Source of the DNA: Byssothecium circinans
Lineage: Eukaryota; Ascomycota; Dothideomycetes; Pleosporales; Massarinaceae
Direction: 5' to 3'
DNA: 64,000 bases
NCBI GenBank assembly: GCA_010015675.1
Contig: ML976981.1
Location: 163,071-227,070, forward strand
Of this stretch, positions 32,511 through 43,657 are shown piece by piece; position 1 is the stretch's first letter; each line of letters begins with the position of its first letter. Under the pieces are notes generated by a model, which worked only from the letters and a program-made list of their open reading frames with translations, made no database searches and was not told the origin of the DNA. Both the position numbers and the translations under genes were made by a program.

Positions 32511-35500
32511 TGTTATCGCGAATTCGACTTTGAGGTAGCGGTGAAGGTGTGGAAGTGGAAAATTTGCGTTCTTCAACGACGATTTTCCAAAGGGTGTGCC
32601 GAAACGATCGCTGGTTGGGTGGAATATCGTGTCGGAAAATAATAGGATAGGCGGTCAGACTGGTATTTGTTGTGGACAGGGGCCTGACAAGTAGAACTCT
32701 CGAATGAAGCAGCTTGTTTACCAACGTGTAGAGCAGTGATGTTATTGCGAAAATAGTAGTCGGAATCTCGGGAATCACTGAAAGAACGCCTGATTGCGCT
32801 GGCGCGGGCGTGGTGTGCTCATGGGCTGCCTCAGACAGTTCAAACACTTGCTCAGGTGATCGCAGCACGACTAAGTACATATGTAGCAACACCACATCTC
32901 GAATTCTACGTCCGCACAACAGCTTGTAACACTTGCTATCCATTTATGATTTTGCTCACGTTGTTTACTCTGCATAGGTGGAGCCAGGCTTCCACGCGGA
33001 AGGCATCGCGGTCCGCGGACCCACCCAGAAAGGTACATAGATTCTTCTGAGATGCACTAGCGAATGCGTGTCTGGATTTCGTATCTAGCTCTGCCAAACT
33101 ACCCTCAACAGGCTAGACAAAGCTCTTTCTGTGAGTTGTTCCCAAGCCGATTCTGCTGTAGCCTCACCGCTTACACTTCTGGGCCAAGCGGCACCTTGGA
33201 CTCGCATTGGTGGTGTCTTAGCCATGCACGAGGGCTGCAGCTCCTGCATCGTCCCTTGTGAGAGATGGGTGGATAAATTGACTAGCAAGTCCGGCAGCTC
33301 TCTGCGCCGCATGGGAGTGGTTGAATGCTCCGAATGGGGCGGACAACAAACAGGACGAGACCTCAAGGTAAGGTCAAAGGATTGCACTCTATCCACGACG
33401 GGCTGCCATTCGCACAATGGGGTCTACACCGACTTTGTTTCATCTCCGTGTCTACATGTCCATGGTCCAGTGCAGTGAAGCCACGATGTTGACCATGGTG
33501 GGGCCGGCAAACAACACAATGGCACAATGGCACAATGGCAGCAGCAGCATAGCATGAGCTGCCCCAGGTCTGACATGCCTCTACCCGCTGGCCGTGCTTT
33601 AGAATTGAACTCGCGGGGCGGCGTGCCATAGGACATGAAACGCTAAGAAGGCAGCGCTCTGGGGGTGTTAAGCGCCCCTGAGGTGCACAGTTGGCTGCAG
33701 ACTGGGCGATGTCGGTCGCGGTGTCAAGGGCAGCGCCAGGAGATGATAATAATAAGAATGAGACGCATCGACAATAACGGCTCTCGTGGTGGGTAGGGAG
33801 ACGAGTCCAATGAAAGGACAGCTGTCAAGTCCAGCTGTCCAGATGTCTACAATCAGGCACAGGCCCACAGGGTGACAGGGCAGCGCGCTGCGCTTCCAAG
33901 GTCGGACAAAGAGTGGAAGTGTGGCAGGACCAGGCAGGTCGAGCCTGCTTACGGCGGCCGCCGATCGCTGCAAGCGACCTATCACAGCCCCGACCCAGCC
34001 GACCTATCACGGAACGGTGGGCGAGCAGTCCAGTCCGACGAAGCGTTTCACCCGGCGGAGCCATGGGAGCGTCATCATCGGTGGACGGACGCACGCACGC
34101 AGCAGAAACCGTAGAGTAGAGTGGCAGAGTGGTAGTGTAGTGTGGTAGAGTGACAAAGCGGGGAGTGCCGTCAAAGGGTCTTCGGGTCGTCTGAGCAACA
34201 AAGACAAAGGGCAGCTCGCGTGATATGGCGACGGCCAGACGATCACGATGGAAGCGCACAGAAAGGCAAGGAAAGACAGGGAACTGGGCAGCAGCGAGCA
34301 GCGGCAGAAGTCTGACGCCCGCTGGCTGGGGCCGCTGGGTAACCCCGGCCCTCGCCCTCACGAATAGCAACTAGCGCAGCAACCAGCGCTACGCTCGATG
34401 TGGATGGCAGGCGGTGACAAAGACGCCATCCCGATCAGGGCTAGCCCAGGCGTGTTTCGCTCATGGATACAAGTCAAGCCTCCCTGCCGCTTCGCCCGCC
34501 CTCCATCATCCATCGATCCCCGTTCTGTCCGCAAGCTATGTCCTGATACTTGATATTGTCGCCCTCCTGCTCCCTCCGTCGTTTTTGCGTCGTAGCACCC
34601 AGCGTTCCTTCCATCCTCGTCCTCGTCCTCGTCCTCGTCCTCATTCCTCGCTCTTGCTAATTCCTCTCACCCCCGTTTGCGTTCCTTCCTCGTCACCGAG
34701 CAACCCCCTCATAGCTCATCGCTCCTGCTGCTTCGACATAACTCGGTCCATCCTCGCCATCATCACTCACCTCAACCTCAACCCACCTCGACTCTCCTCC
34801 TCTCTACCGACCACGCCCATCTAATCGAATCTATCGACATCGGGATTGATGTGAGTCCAGCTCGACGGCCTGCTCGTACCCATCGACTCCGACCGACACT
34901 GTGTACCCGCCCGTCTCCCTCACAGCCTATACGTCACCCCGATTCGATCAGCTACACCCTCACCCAGCTTCTTGGCCCAGACACTCGACGACCTCGTCGG
35001 CATCTGTCCAGCGAAAGCCGCCAACCCTAGCACCCTTGCGTCACCCGAGCGAGTCCACCTGCTAGTCGCGTGAGCCTGCCTCTGACTCACGCCTCCGACA
35101 ACCCCCCCAACGAGACAGCCAGATCTGTCCCACCCCCAACGCCTCTCCACGCTTTACGACTCTCCCTCTCTTTCACGCAGCGACCTCCTCTCGTTATCAT
35201 ATCCGGACGGTCCACGACCTCCGCACGACATACTTCGTTTCCAACCGCTCGTTGACCCGGGTTATCCATACAAAATTAATACGCAACAAATGAGCACCAC
35301 ACTCTCTTGAACATTTCCTTGTCTTTGCCAGTCGTCGGACCTCTGTGCATATCACCGACGGCTTCATTTACCTGTTTACGGATTCTGGAGCCTACTGCCT
35401 GTTTACTTGACGACATTTCTTCTGTGCTTTCAACTCATACCGGATCGGACCATCAGCCATCTATTTCTTATCTTTCTTCCGAGCTCTCGACACCTCAAAA

Positions 35501-35683
35501 GTCTCTAGATCATCGCTTCGTGGGTTGACGGCCGTCAGCCCTTTTGTTTGTTTACGACTTCGGACCCACATTCACTGTTTCCAGCTCCCCACATTCCGAC
35601 TTCATCGCTGCAGCCTTCTGCCACCGGGTATACCTTTGGATCCCTTTGGCTCGCTGTCCACCGTCTCCCCCTGAGTATCCCCT
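32511..35683. other. long divergent upstream region, UTR4 / kinase
   Basis: 3.17 kb without a convincing gene. It contains three copies of ACAATGGC (33515-33540), a GTAGAGTGG-type run (34105-34155) and a (CCTCGT)n tract (34613-34643). The last 900 bp are C/T-rich, typical of a long fungal 5' leader, with a seven-codon ATG frame at 35290-35310 that could act as an upstream ORF. A GTGAGT at 34850 could be a leader-intron donor. Frames on the minus strand (33825-34370) lack an ATG start and a domain. Confidence 0.45.
34613..34643. repeat. (CCTCGT)n hexanucleotide repeat
   Basis: About five copies of CCTCGT upstream of the kinase gene. Confidence 0.75.
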
Positions 35684-37597
35684 ATGGAGTGCATGCGCAA
35701 TCAGCTTTACGAGGGTGTTGTGCTCAATGGGCGGTATGAAACCATCTCCCCTCTTAACCATGGCTCCTTTGGCATGGTATTCCAGGCCAAGGATCTTGTA
35801 ACCGACGAACTTGTTGCTATCAAGGTCATCACCAAGTCCACCGCCGCTGTGGACTGCCCCTCCGCTTTTGCCGTCGACGAACGCTCTGAGGAGCTAGGTA
35901 TCCACCTTCGTCTCTCCTCGCACCCCAACATCGTCAACCTTGTCCAGTCCTTTGAAACCACCAACCACATCTATCTTGTTCTCGAGTTCTGCTCTAATGG
36001 CGACCTCTACGAAGCCATTCGCCTTAACAAGGGCCCGCTGGAGACTGAACATGTCCGTGACTTCATGTTCCAGCTGGTCAGCGCTGTCGAGTTCATGCAT
36101 TCCAAGGGCATCTACCACCGCGATATCAAGCCGGAGAACATTTTCCTCACCCAGTCTGGTTCCATCAAGCTTGGTGACTTTGGCCTCGCCACGACCGACT
36201 CTTGGTCTTGGGAAGTTGCTGTAGGTAGCGACCGTTACATGGCGCCAGAGCAGTACGACCCTACCAGTGCTGGCTACTCGACCCGTCAGGCGGACATCTG
36301 GGCACTTGGTATCTGCCTGCTCAATGTCTTGTTCTCCCGCAACCCTTTTGCCGTTCCTGCTCCCTCGGATCCTCTCTACGCCGACTTCGCTCTCGACCGC
36401 CAGACTCTCTTTGATGTGTTTCCCAACATGTCTCAAGACACCTACGAGGTGTTGGTCCATTGTCTCGCCATCGACCCCGAGAAGCGTGATCTGTCTCTTG
36501 TCAAGGAGGCGCTTGCTCGCGTCATCAGCTTCACCACTGACGACGAGTCCCTGGATGAGTTTTGCACCGAGGAACGCGACACCGTCATTGCTAGCGCCAA
36601 CCGAGAACCTCTTCGAACTCCTTCCATCTCCACTCCCCAGCTCGACAACGGTGGCTCCTTCCCATGGGCCAAGGCTCTTGCCATGTCGCCGCCCCAGCCC
36701 TTCCGTCAGCTCTCCGCTATTCCGGATACCGAGATCTACGACGAAGACCTCTTCCCAGTGTCCCATGCTGACCATGGCTGGTACGAAGTTAAACCTGACA
36801 ACGCTTCCATGGTGTCATTCGTTGATTCTGGTCTCGGCTTATCTTTCAAATCTAGTGATGGCAAGGCTCCTGAGCCGATTGAGTTTACCCGCTCCAAGCC
36901 CATGCCAATCTCCGGTTCGCTCCCTGTCAAGCCCTTCAACAGCATGTCGTCGGTCTTTGGCAAGAAGCGTGACATGATCTCCAAGAGCTGGAGTGACCTG
37001 TGGGACGAGGAGGAAGAGGAGCACGCCGTTGCTGAGATTGAGAACCACTACCTCCCCAATGGTTTCAAGTTGGACAAGCCCGCCGTTCAGTCCGAGAGCG
37101 GATCTGGCGTGTCTACTCCTCGTGGTGGCCTCTCTGAGATGAAGAACCCTGCCGTCGCCCACAACAGCAGGAGCCGCTCCCCCAAGCAGATGCGCCGTGC
37201 CGAGAATCACATCAGCGAGCACACTGGATTCATCTTTGAAGAGCATACTCCTGCTCCTCCCCGCTACTCTCCTCCACCGAAGCGTAGCGCGGCAGACAAG
37301 TGGGCTGCACTTGGTGACCGCAGGCGTGGTCAGCCGCAGACGCCCTCGAAGCCAGTTTACACTCCCAAGAAACAGCCTCAGCCAACTCCGTCCTCCACCC
37401 GCAAGCGAAGCCGGACCGGTAGTTGGCGTCGACCAATCCATTGGGGCCCCAGCCAGCATGAAAACGTTGGCTTCGTTGAGAAACCAAAAGAACATCATTG
37501 GAATATCAACAAAGATTGGCGACAGCACCGCGAGTCGTCCCCGGACGACATTGGTGATTTGGAGTGGGTTGGAGGTTGGAATGACCTCCAGTTGTAG
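35684..37597 (+). CDS. Ser/Thr protein kinase, Ran1/Ksp1-type
   Basis: Single exon, 637 aa. The kinase domain spans about 18-300: glycine loop LNHGSFGMVF, Lys47 in VAIKVI, catalytic HRDIKPEN (Asp147), GDFGLATTD (Asp165), and the activation segment VGSDRYMAPEQY. The C-terminal 330 residues are low-complexity, with acidic WDEEEEE, Ser/Pro and basic stretches, and a conserved-looking end (HWNINKDWRQ, then LEWVGGWNDLQL). This layout, with an atypical VGSDRYMAPE segment, fits the fungal Ran1/Pat1-Ksp1-Sks1-Vhs1 group, which controls nutrient response, meiosis and pseudohyphal growth; assignment within the group is inferred. ATG 35684 is used; ATG 35693, three codons on, is an alternative. Confidence 0.88.
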   Translation: MECMRNQLYEGVVLNGRYETISPLNHGSFGMVFQAKDLVTDELVAIKVITKSTAAVDCPSAFAVDERSEELGIHLRLSSHPNIVNLVQSFETTNHIYLVLEFCSNGDLYEAIRLNKGPLETEHVRDFMFQLVSAVEFMHSKGIYHRDIKPENIFLTQSGSIKLGDFGLATTDSWSWEVAVGSDRYMAPEQYDPTSAGYSTRQADIWALGICLLNVLFSRNPFAVPAPSDPLYADFALDRQTLFDVFPNMSQDTYEVLVHCLAIDPEKRDLSLVKEALARVISFTTDDESLDEFCTEERDTVIASANREPLRTPSISTPQLDNGGSFPWAKALAMSPPQPFRQLSAIPDTEIYDEDLFPVSHADHGWYEVKPDNASMVSFVDSGLGLSFKSSDGKAPEPIEFTRSKPMPISGSLPVKPFNSMSSVFGKKRDMISKSWSDLWDEEEEEHAVAEIENHYLPNGFKLDKPAVQSESGSGVSTPRGGLSEMKNPAVAHNSRSRSPKQMRRAENHISEHTGFIFEEHTPAPPRYSPPPKRSAADKWAALGDRRRGQPQTPSKPVYTPKKQPQPTPSSTRKRSRTGSWRRPIHWGPSQHENVGFVEKPKEHHWNINKDWRQHRESSPDDIGDLEWVGGWNDLQL

Positions 37598-38935
37598 TCT
37601 TGACACTTTTCATCCCTTTGCAGTTTTATTCCCTTTTTTCATCAAACCTCTTTCATCAAGAATACCTTTTTAACTGGAGAAGCCTAGGATGAACTTTTTC
37701 TGTCACCTCCATCCCGCAACCAGTTTGTAGCGCTAGAGATACCATTTTCCTACACTCTCCTCTCCTCAAACCGATACCCCATATACTACTTTGGCATTCA
37801 GATACACCTGTACTTTCAACCACTACTTCACAACCTATGGTATCTCGTTTTGTTACTCTTGGATGCATCGGGCGGAAATCATCACTATCGGACGATTGTC
37901 CCCAAAATGGCATGTTCCTGGGGTTGGCTGGTTGGGGAATTAGCTGAAGGAGCGATGATCAAACTGAACCTGAACATGACGGGGATGGATAAGGGCTTTT
38001 TTCTTTCTCCTTTGTCACATTCTGGATGGAGGGACAAAGTCCTTTGTTTCCTACTTAGGTAGCGCTTACCTCTTTCTCTGTTGCAAAGGGATGATTAGTT
38101 AGTCAAGACTCGTATCCGTCGGGATCTCCTCCGCAAGCTCTTCTGGGTGGAAGACGCGTTGGGGCTCCGGGATTTTACCCACTTACAAAAAATGACTCCC
38201 TTCTATTAAACGCGTGATGTACTTTGATGGAGGAAGGGGTCTGATGAGGTGCGGTGGTTGCGCTATTCTTGACGTTGGACCCACTAAGACAGTGTCTGTC
38301 CAGTCTACGGAATGTCCCTTAAAGATTGCATCATCCGTATCTCGTCACCAATGTATCATCCATCTCACATAAACAACATCACCGGACGCCGGACTCGGTC
38401 CTGTGCACAACCGGAACACTCCACGTAAGGAAGAAGCCACGTAGATAATTACATATAAATAATCCGCAGAAAGCAATGGAACGGAACGGAATAGAATGGT
38501 GGAAGTAGAAGTGGAACGTGCTCTCGGTACTTGCACTAAGACTGAGACCGAGACCGAGACTGAGTATTGGATTGTCTCGGTAACGTGAAAACGTCGTGAA
38601 CGTCGTGAACCGTGGGTATTAATCCGGACCGGAACCGGAAAGAGTCTTGAAGCGCTATTGGGCATACCGGTAGGACTTTTGGCATCCGTCCGTTTCCGTC
38701 GAGAATCGAGAATGGGCAGTACTAAATGAAAGTCTGGGCACATGCAGACTCAGACTCAGTCAGTCAGTCAAGAATCGATGGTTTTTGTGTCAATCACCAT
38801 CGTTCTTGTTCATATCGTTCTAGCGTTCCCTACCACCCGATGACACAGAAAGTAGCCCTGGAGTATGCGTTGCTTCTCGCGTCATGCAATAAAGCTTGCC
38901 CCACCCTACTATATTTCTGACCTCGATCACGAACC
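37598..38935. other. convergent intergenic region
   Basis: 1.3 kb between the 3' ends of the kinase and the nucleotidyltransferase-like gene. Short GACCGA-type and TCAG runs (38541-38563, 38752-38770). No gene seen. Confidence 0.45.
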
Positions 38936-39757
38936 CTAAGCTACACCGAGAACATATTTAACACGTCTGATAGCGTTCTGTGGGTTGCTCTGTGCAAAGG
39001 ATGTAACAAAATACTGGCGGTGCGTTGCGTTGAGTTGAGTTCTGATTGCAAAGACTTGTTCAGGGTACTTCGCGATGAGGAACGAGATATCGCTGTAGTC
39101 GTTTGGTTCTTGTCTTGAATAATATGCATTCAGCTTGCTGGCCATTGCGTTCAAGATGTCAATGACAGGAAGCTGCTTTTGTCCCGCGTCTGTGTTGAAG
39201 GTCACAACTTCCGAAGAGTTTTGGGGCTGGTCAGGGGCGCCAAGGGAGCCTGTGGGAGAAGGATATCAGTTTATGTCTCATAGTTACCCGCGAGCAAAGA
39301 CAAAATGACACTTACCTCGAAGAATGATATCTACAGCCACCCAGAGTTCTGGAACACCAGGATTCAATTGCCCGCCGACCAGAACGAAAACTCTCATAAC
39401 GCCGGACGTGGGGCCAGCAGGGCGACGGACCCTAGGATCTCAATTTGTCACTGAACAGCTGAGAGGAGTATTGACTTACTCACCTGGATTGCGTGGAAAG
39501 AACCTCAATGAGACGTTGCATCGTACATCCGACAGCAACGTCAACATCATAAGTCTCGCGAGTGCTCCTCGAAGCTTCAGCGCAAACCCGCCCATAAAGG
39601 CGTGGGGAATGCTGTTAGCTTGGAACACCTGAGACACGAGGTCTGCTGCGGCAAGTAATTGAGAAGCCAAAGCAAGATTTGCTGCAATCATCAAAGTATG
39701 CTGTTGCTCGTGGGTATATGTCCCCGGCTGTTGTTGAGTTGGCTGGGAACGAGACAT
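38936..39757 (-). pseudogene. nucleotidyltransferase-fold protein, frameshifted
   Basis: Three exons, 39484-39757, 39316-39431, 38936-39249, with introns of 52 and 66 nt. From ATG 39757 the frame reads IPHAFMGGFALKLRG, then at 39566/39567 a base is missing and the protein continues one frame over as STRETYDVDVAVGCTM. GGxAxxLRGSxRxTxDxDxxV is the nucleotidyltransferase-fold motif, with the metal-binding DVD pair, so the shift falls in the active site. Downstream exons keep good splice sites and phase and read RVFVLVGGQLNPG, ELWVAVDIILRG, VIDILNAMASKLNAYY and DISFLIAKYPEQVFA, then stop at 38936. Without the shift it would be about 234 aa. Unshifted translation ends soon after the GT donor. It may be a fresh pseudogene or a base-calling error. 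Function unknown. Confidence 0.72.
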
Positions 39758-40766
39758 GTCGACGACAAAACGTTTGATCGGGAGAATGAGTTGAAAAGTA
39801 GGATATTGCAAAGTGAGATACAGAATAAAGATTATCTGACTACAAGATGAAGAGTTGCTGGTAGCTGGGTTGAAAATTATAAGAGAACATTTTGTTGAGG
39901 AAAGCGCAGCTTCCCGCCGGTGGCAATGGTTGTTTACACCCAAATAGGGCTAGCGTAGATCTATATAGGCAGCCTTCGGCTGCAGCTCAATCCAATAACT
40001 CTTACATCACATTCTCTTTCAACACATTTATTCCTCTTTATACGCAGTTCAAACCACCAACAGACGAGATAAACTCAAAACTAAAAGCGCGCGCCAACTT
40101 AGCCATCGAGAATCCTGGCGCGAATTATTTCATCTCGAAAAGAGATGTTTGCCTTGAATAATCGTCACACTAACATGAATGAAAGCCCGAAGATGACCAT
40201 TAAGCTGGATTCTTGGTCCATTGGTAGCGCTACGTGGCACTTCATGGCGCTTCACTAGCATCTCAGGGAAGGGGACCGCACTTGGGCGGAATTGCTTCTG
40301 TGCCGCACGCAACAATACTGGGCGGTTAAACTTTATATTTATATCAGAACTTACTGAATTCTATGATCAAACACGTACTAACTGGTTAGGGAAACCAAGA
40401 CTTGTCTGAGTTCTTATGTCATAGGCATACTGCAAATTAAATCCGAAATTTAAGTTGACTCAATCGAATTGTGCTTCCTCTTAATAGTCTGTAGTGGTGG
40501 TTCGACGCTCGCCACCCTGTTTACTTTACCTGCCATAGCCTCTTGCCTGCCTGTTAACATCCATGTGCAAGCGCTGCGAGGATGTCTTCTTGCGCGGCAC
40601 AGCAGCGGTTAACTGCGCCGCGGCAAACTCCCTCCTTAAGTCTATAGTCGTCAATCGACGGAGTTTACTTCCACTTTCAATCACAATTTCAACGACGCAT
40701 TGTCTCTCATTGTCGCGAAAACCCGAATCACTGGTCCAAGGTTGATTCGCATCCATCACGAACAAT
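39758..40766. other. divergent intergenic region
   Basis: 1 kb between the nucleotidyltransferase-like gene and the Fig1-like gene. A 60-codon ATG frame at 40563-40745 (starting MCKRCEDVF) has no clear signature. TATA-like CTATATAG lies at 39961-39968. No other gene seen. Confidence 0.4.
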
Positions 40767-41639
40767 ATGTTCCAACAGCCTGGAATAGGAGTGCGGCTGC
40801 TGACCTACTTACTCACAATTCCTCTATTTATTTTCTACAGTACGATAGCACCCCCTCAGAATCGAGTGTTTGGCTGACGCTGCTGGCTTAGGTTTGCTAC
40901 TCGCTGGTTGCGCGTCCAACTCCCCGGGACTTTCTAATCTTCATCTGGTTGAACTTGGAATAGACGACCAGATTCGAGTTCGAGGAGCGTACTATGGTAA
41001 GAAAACTACTCTCATTATCATGTTGTGTCAACTGATCTTTCAGGGATGCGCGTTCTCAGCTCGAATGGAGCTGTATGTGTGTCGACAGTGTTCTCTTCGA
41101 AAGCCGCTATTGTCGAAAGACTTTACAAAGCGTCTCCAAACGCTCCGATACCTGATACAACTGTCGACATGGTCATAAAGCTGCAGACAGGAGCTTTCAT
41201 CAACGTTCTCCAGATCGGAACGTTCCTTTTCTCCCTAAGCCTCCTCCTAGGTCTTCTCCGCTTCTACAACACCAAACGTAACCGCAAAGGAACTCTTACC
41301 CCAGCCTCAAAGCGTCGTCAGAACTTCTACAGGCAGTTGTCACTGGCACTGGCGTGGGCAGCATCAGCTTTTACCTTAGCTGCAGCAGTTGCAAGTACTC
41401 AAACTGGGCATGCGATACGGATTTTTTCGAACGGACAACTGTCCTTGGGTGAAGCTTCCATTGCATTACACTGGACCACCTGGGCATTCACGCTGATCTT
41501 TTGCTATGCGTGGACAATGATGCTTCGAACACGCAGTGGCGCAGCTGAGGATACCTCGGCATCTGGTTTTAGCACTGGCTTCAACGAAGTTGCTCCGCCT
41601 AGCGGTGTTCAGACCAATGGAGGCGTTGTATCCATATAG
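40767..41639 (+). CDS. Fig1-like (Ca2+ regulator/membrane fusion) tetraspan protein; 5' end uncertain
   Basis: The secure part is an exon ending at 40996 and an exon 41044-41639, joined by a 47-nt intron; the splice restores VRGAYYGMRVLSSNG. The block LLLAGCASNSPGLSNLHLVEL, then VRGAYYG, a cysteine pair region, INVLQIGTFLFSLSLLLGLL, a LAWAASAFTLAAAVAST span and an ALHWTTWAFTLIFCYAWTMM span fit the Fig1 family (PF12351), whose yeast member helps Ca2+ influx and membrane fusion in mating. The start is unclear. ATG 40767 opens a hydrophobic frame that does not run into the AGC block. Joining it needs either a poor 57-nt intron (40791-40847) or a one-base shift near 40889-40893, where WLTLLA in one frame abuts LGLLLAGC in another. 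It is convergent with the next gene. Confidence 0.65.
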
Positions 41640-41913
41640 AAAGTTTTTTCGACAAGTTTCTACCGTGTCTGAAAGAGGTGGATAGGCTTCTAGGACACTA
41701 TCGTAAAAGGAAAAGTTGTAGGATGATTTGTATCTCTCCGTTTGTGTCCCAATGCTCCTAGTCAAAATTGTACCAGGCTCAGTTACCGTAAGCCATCACT
41801 TCCACACGTGTATTGTCTCAGTCATCAAACAACTTTTGTTGTAGCGTAGATGGTTGTAATGCTTTGAGCTATCGTAAAGAACTCTGCATTGCTACTACGT
41901 CTGCGCCCGCGCC

Positions 41914-42827
41914 TTATACGTGGTACCTCTCTGTAGACCGTGGATCCGAAGATCCTCGACCACGGAACCGCGTGGCCCAATATCCCTCTGCCAATTCCGC
42001 CCCAATCCGACGCTCTTTGGTTCGGACAATGGCATTCCAGGTCTCTTTTAGGTTGATGGTATTGATTCCAAGTTCCAAGAGACACGAGTCTGGGGAAAGT
42101 GGAACCGAAGCTCGAATCTTCTCATTTTTTCGCCGTGTCCATGCTAAATCATTTTCGGCGTCGAGTTTTAGATGCTCTAAACCCCATTGTTCAGTTAGAT
42201 CCATGCCGTCTATAAGATCTGTGAGCGCGACCAGGTCGTTGGTGTCGAGAAGACTCTGTGCGAATATCTCTAGGGTCGGGTACGGGAGGCCCATTTGGCT
42301 ACGCTCAATATTGGGGGGTATGCAATCAATATGCGCGTCATCTGAGGGGATCAAGGTAAAGCACAGTGCTTTGCCTACGACTTTGAATCGTGGGAATGTG
42401 TGGAGTAGTGACCCCAGGTCGGGGGGGCGAGGCGGATAGGTTTCGTAAGTGTCGGCTGAATCCAGAAGTGCAGACGCTTCTCTAAGCTTTTCTGTGGGCA
42501 CGCACACCTCCCAGTCCTAGTGGTTCAGGTCAGTAGTGCAACGATGGAAACAATACAGACAACGGATCGTTATTTTAAGCTTACCCTGCGTCCTCTCCCG
42601 GCGCCGTAGTAGATCAGAGCGGAAATACCAACCAGACAACAGGTAATGCCAGCTCCATCCAGTAACTGTGTAACTTCTAAAATCTCCAAAGTGCCGTGTC
42701 CCCCAAAACTTGGCAGCTCATCGTCGGGGCTTCTATTCATGAAAGCGGGGTCATTGAACTGCTCGACGGGAATCGGTTTGGAAAACCGAGTATAATCCTG
42801 CTGCTCCTCCGTTGTGTTGTGTTCCAT
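41914..42827 (-). CDS. fungal nucleotidyltransferase-fold protein
   Basis: Two exons, 42585-42827 and 41914-42516, with a 68-nt GTAAGC...TAG intron; 281 aa from ATG 42827. After a polar N-terminus, ILEVTQLLDGAGITCCLVG, then ISALIYYGAGRGRRDWEVCVP spans the junction. The VGxxAxxYYGxxRxxxDWExCVP pattern occurs in a large, uncharacterised fungal family that resembles the core of minimal nucleotidyltransferases (Gly pair, Arg, Asp-x-Glu). The rest is helical with TLEIFAQSLLDTNDLVALTDLIDGMDL. No transmembrane or signal sequence. Substrate and role are unknown. It shares only fold-level features with the neighbouring broken gene at 38936. A MITE lies 183 bp upstream, within its likely promoter. Confidence 0.78.
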
Positions 42828-43657
42828 AGTAGACTTTTGTACACAGGTTGGGAATTTGAAGGAAGGGTGGGTTGATGATAATTAGAAGGGGGTTATGGGG
42901 CACTGATTTTGCAGGTGAGAGACGCCTGGGCTGCAGCGTAGCGAATTTTGCTGTCGCCGTGAGTTGCACTTTAATGAGAAGATGTTGCTTGTGACGGGGC
43001 TGTTCGCTACAATGGGGGCCATGAACGGGCTGCTAGCGCGTTTGGTGGGAGGAGGCCTGTGCGTAGAAGGTGCGAGAATTAGATACCTTATTATATAAGT
43101 GTTTTGCTAGCAACTAGAGGTATCAGATTCTACCTTATTCCTCCTTAATGCTATATAAAGTAGTAATAGGATGTATATTACTATATAAAATACAGAGAAA
43201 ATGGCATAGTCCCTACATCCGTGCACGCCGTGAAAACCGCGCTAGCAGCCCGTTCATGACCCCATTGTAGATACTTGGAACTCTACGAGAGCCAGCTCCA
43301 GCTCCCAGCCCCAGTCCCGAGCCCCTTTAGACTCACATCCCCATTTCCATTTTTAAGTTTGAGTTTCGGGTCATTTTTGCTTGATTAAATATGTGGCATC
43401 GGGATGGGGAGGTCATGTGTGTGTTGTGCTAAATCCATAAATCCATAAAACCATAACACTTTAATTCCGAATAAAGACTGTGCCGTGCAAGTGCAAGCTC
43501 AAAGCTAGGGAGGAAACCATCTATGGGGTATCATGTATACTATCACGGGAAATGGAATAAAGCAAACTACCTACCGTATCGCCAGAAGGCACGGGGAAAG
43601 GGGAAAAGAGACAGCGGGGAGGGAAATGTAAAGGTGTGAGGAGGGTGGTGACTAGTC
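42828..43657. other. intergenic region with MITE
   Basis: 830 bp between the start of the nucleotidyltransferase-like gene and the stop of MED6. It holds a 258-bp MITE (43010-43267). The rest shows no gene. Confidence 0.5.
43010..43267. mobile_element. MITE with TA target duplication
   Basis: 258 bp bounded by inverted repeats of about 31 bp (43010-43040 and 43238-43267; inward CAATGGGG, then CATGAACGGGCTGCTAGCGCG). There is one mismatch plus one indel between arms, and TA flanks at 43008-43009 and 43268-43269. The interior is A/T-rich and non-coding. TA flanks suggest mobilisation by a Tc1/mariner-type transposase; the arms do not match the Fot1/pogo-like element at 21233. Confidence 0.85.

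Noticed and set aside
33825..34370. 181-codon minus frame upstream of the kinase
   Set aside because: Non-ATG start, overlaps several frames on both strands in GC-rich leader DNA; composition looks random.
36839..37606. 255-codon minus frame and other long frames opposite the kinase
   Set aside because: Shadow frames of a strongly codon-biased gene; the plus-strand kinase domain is unmistakable.
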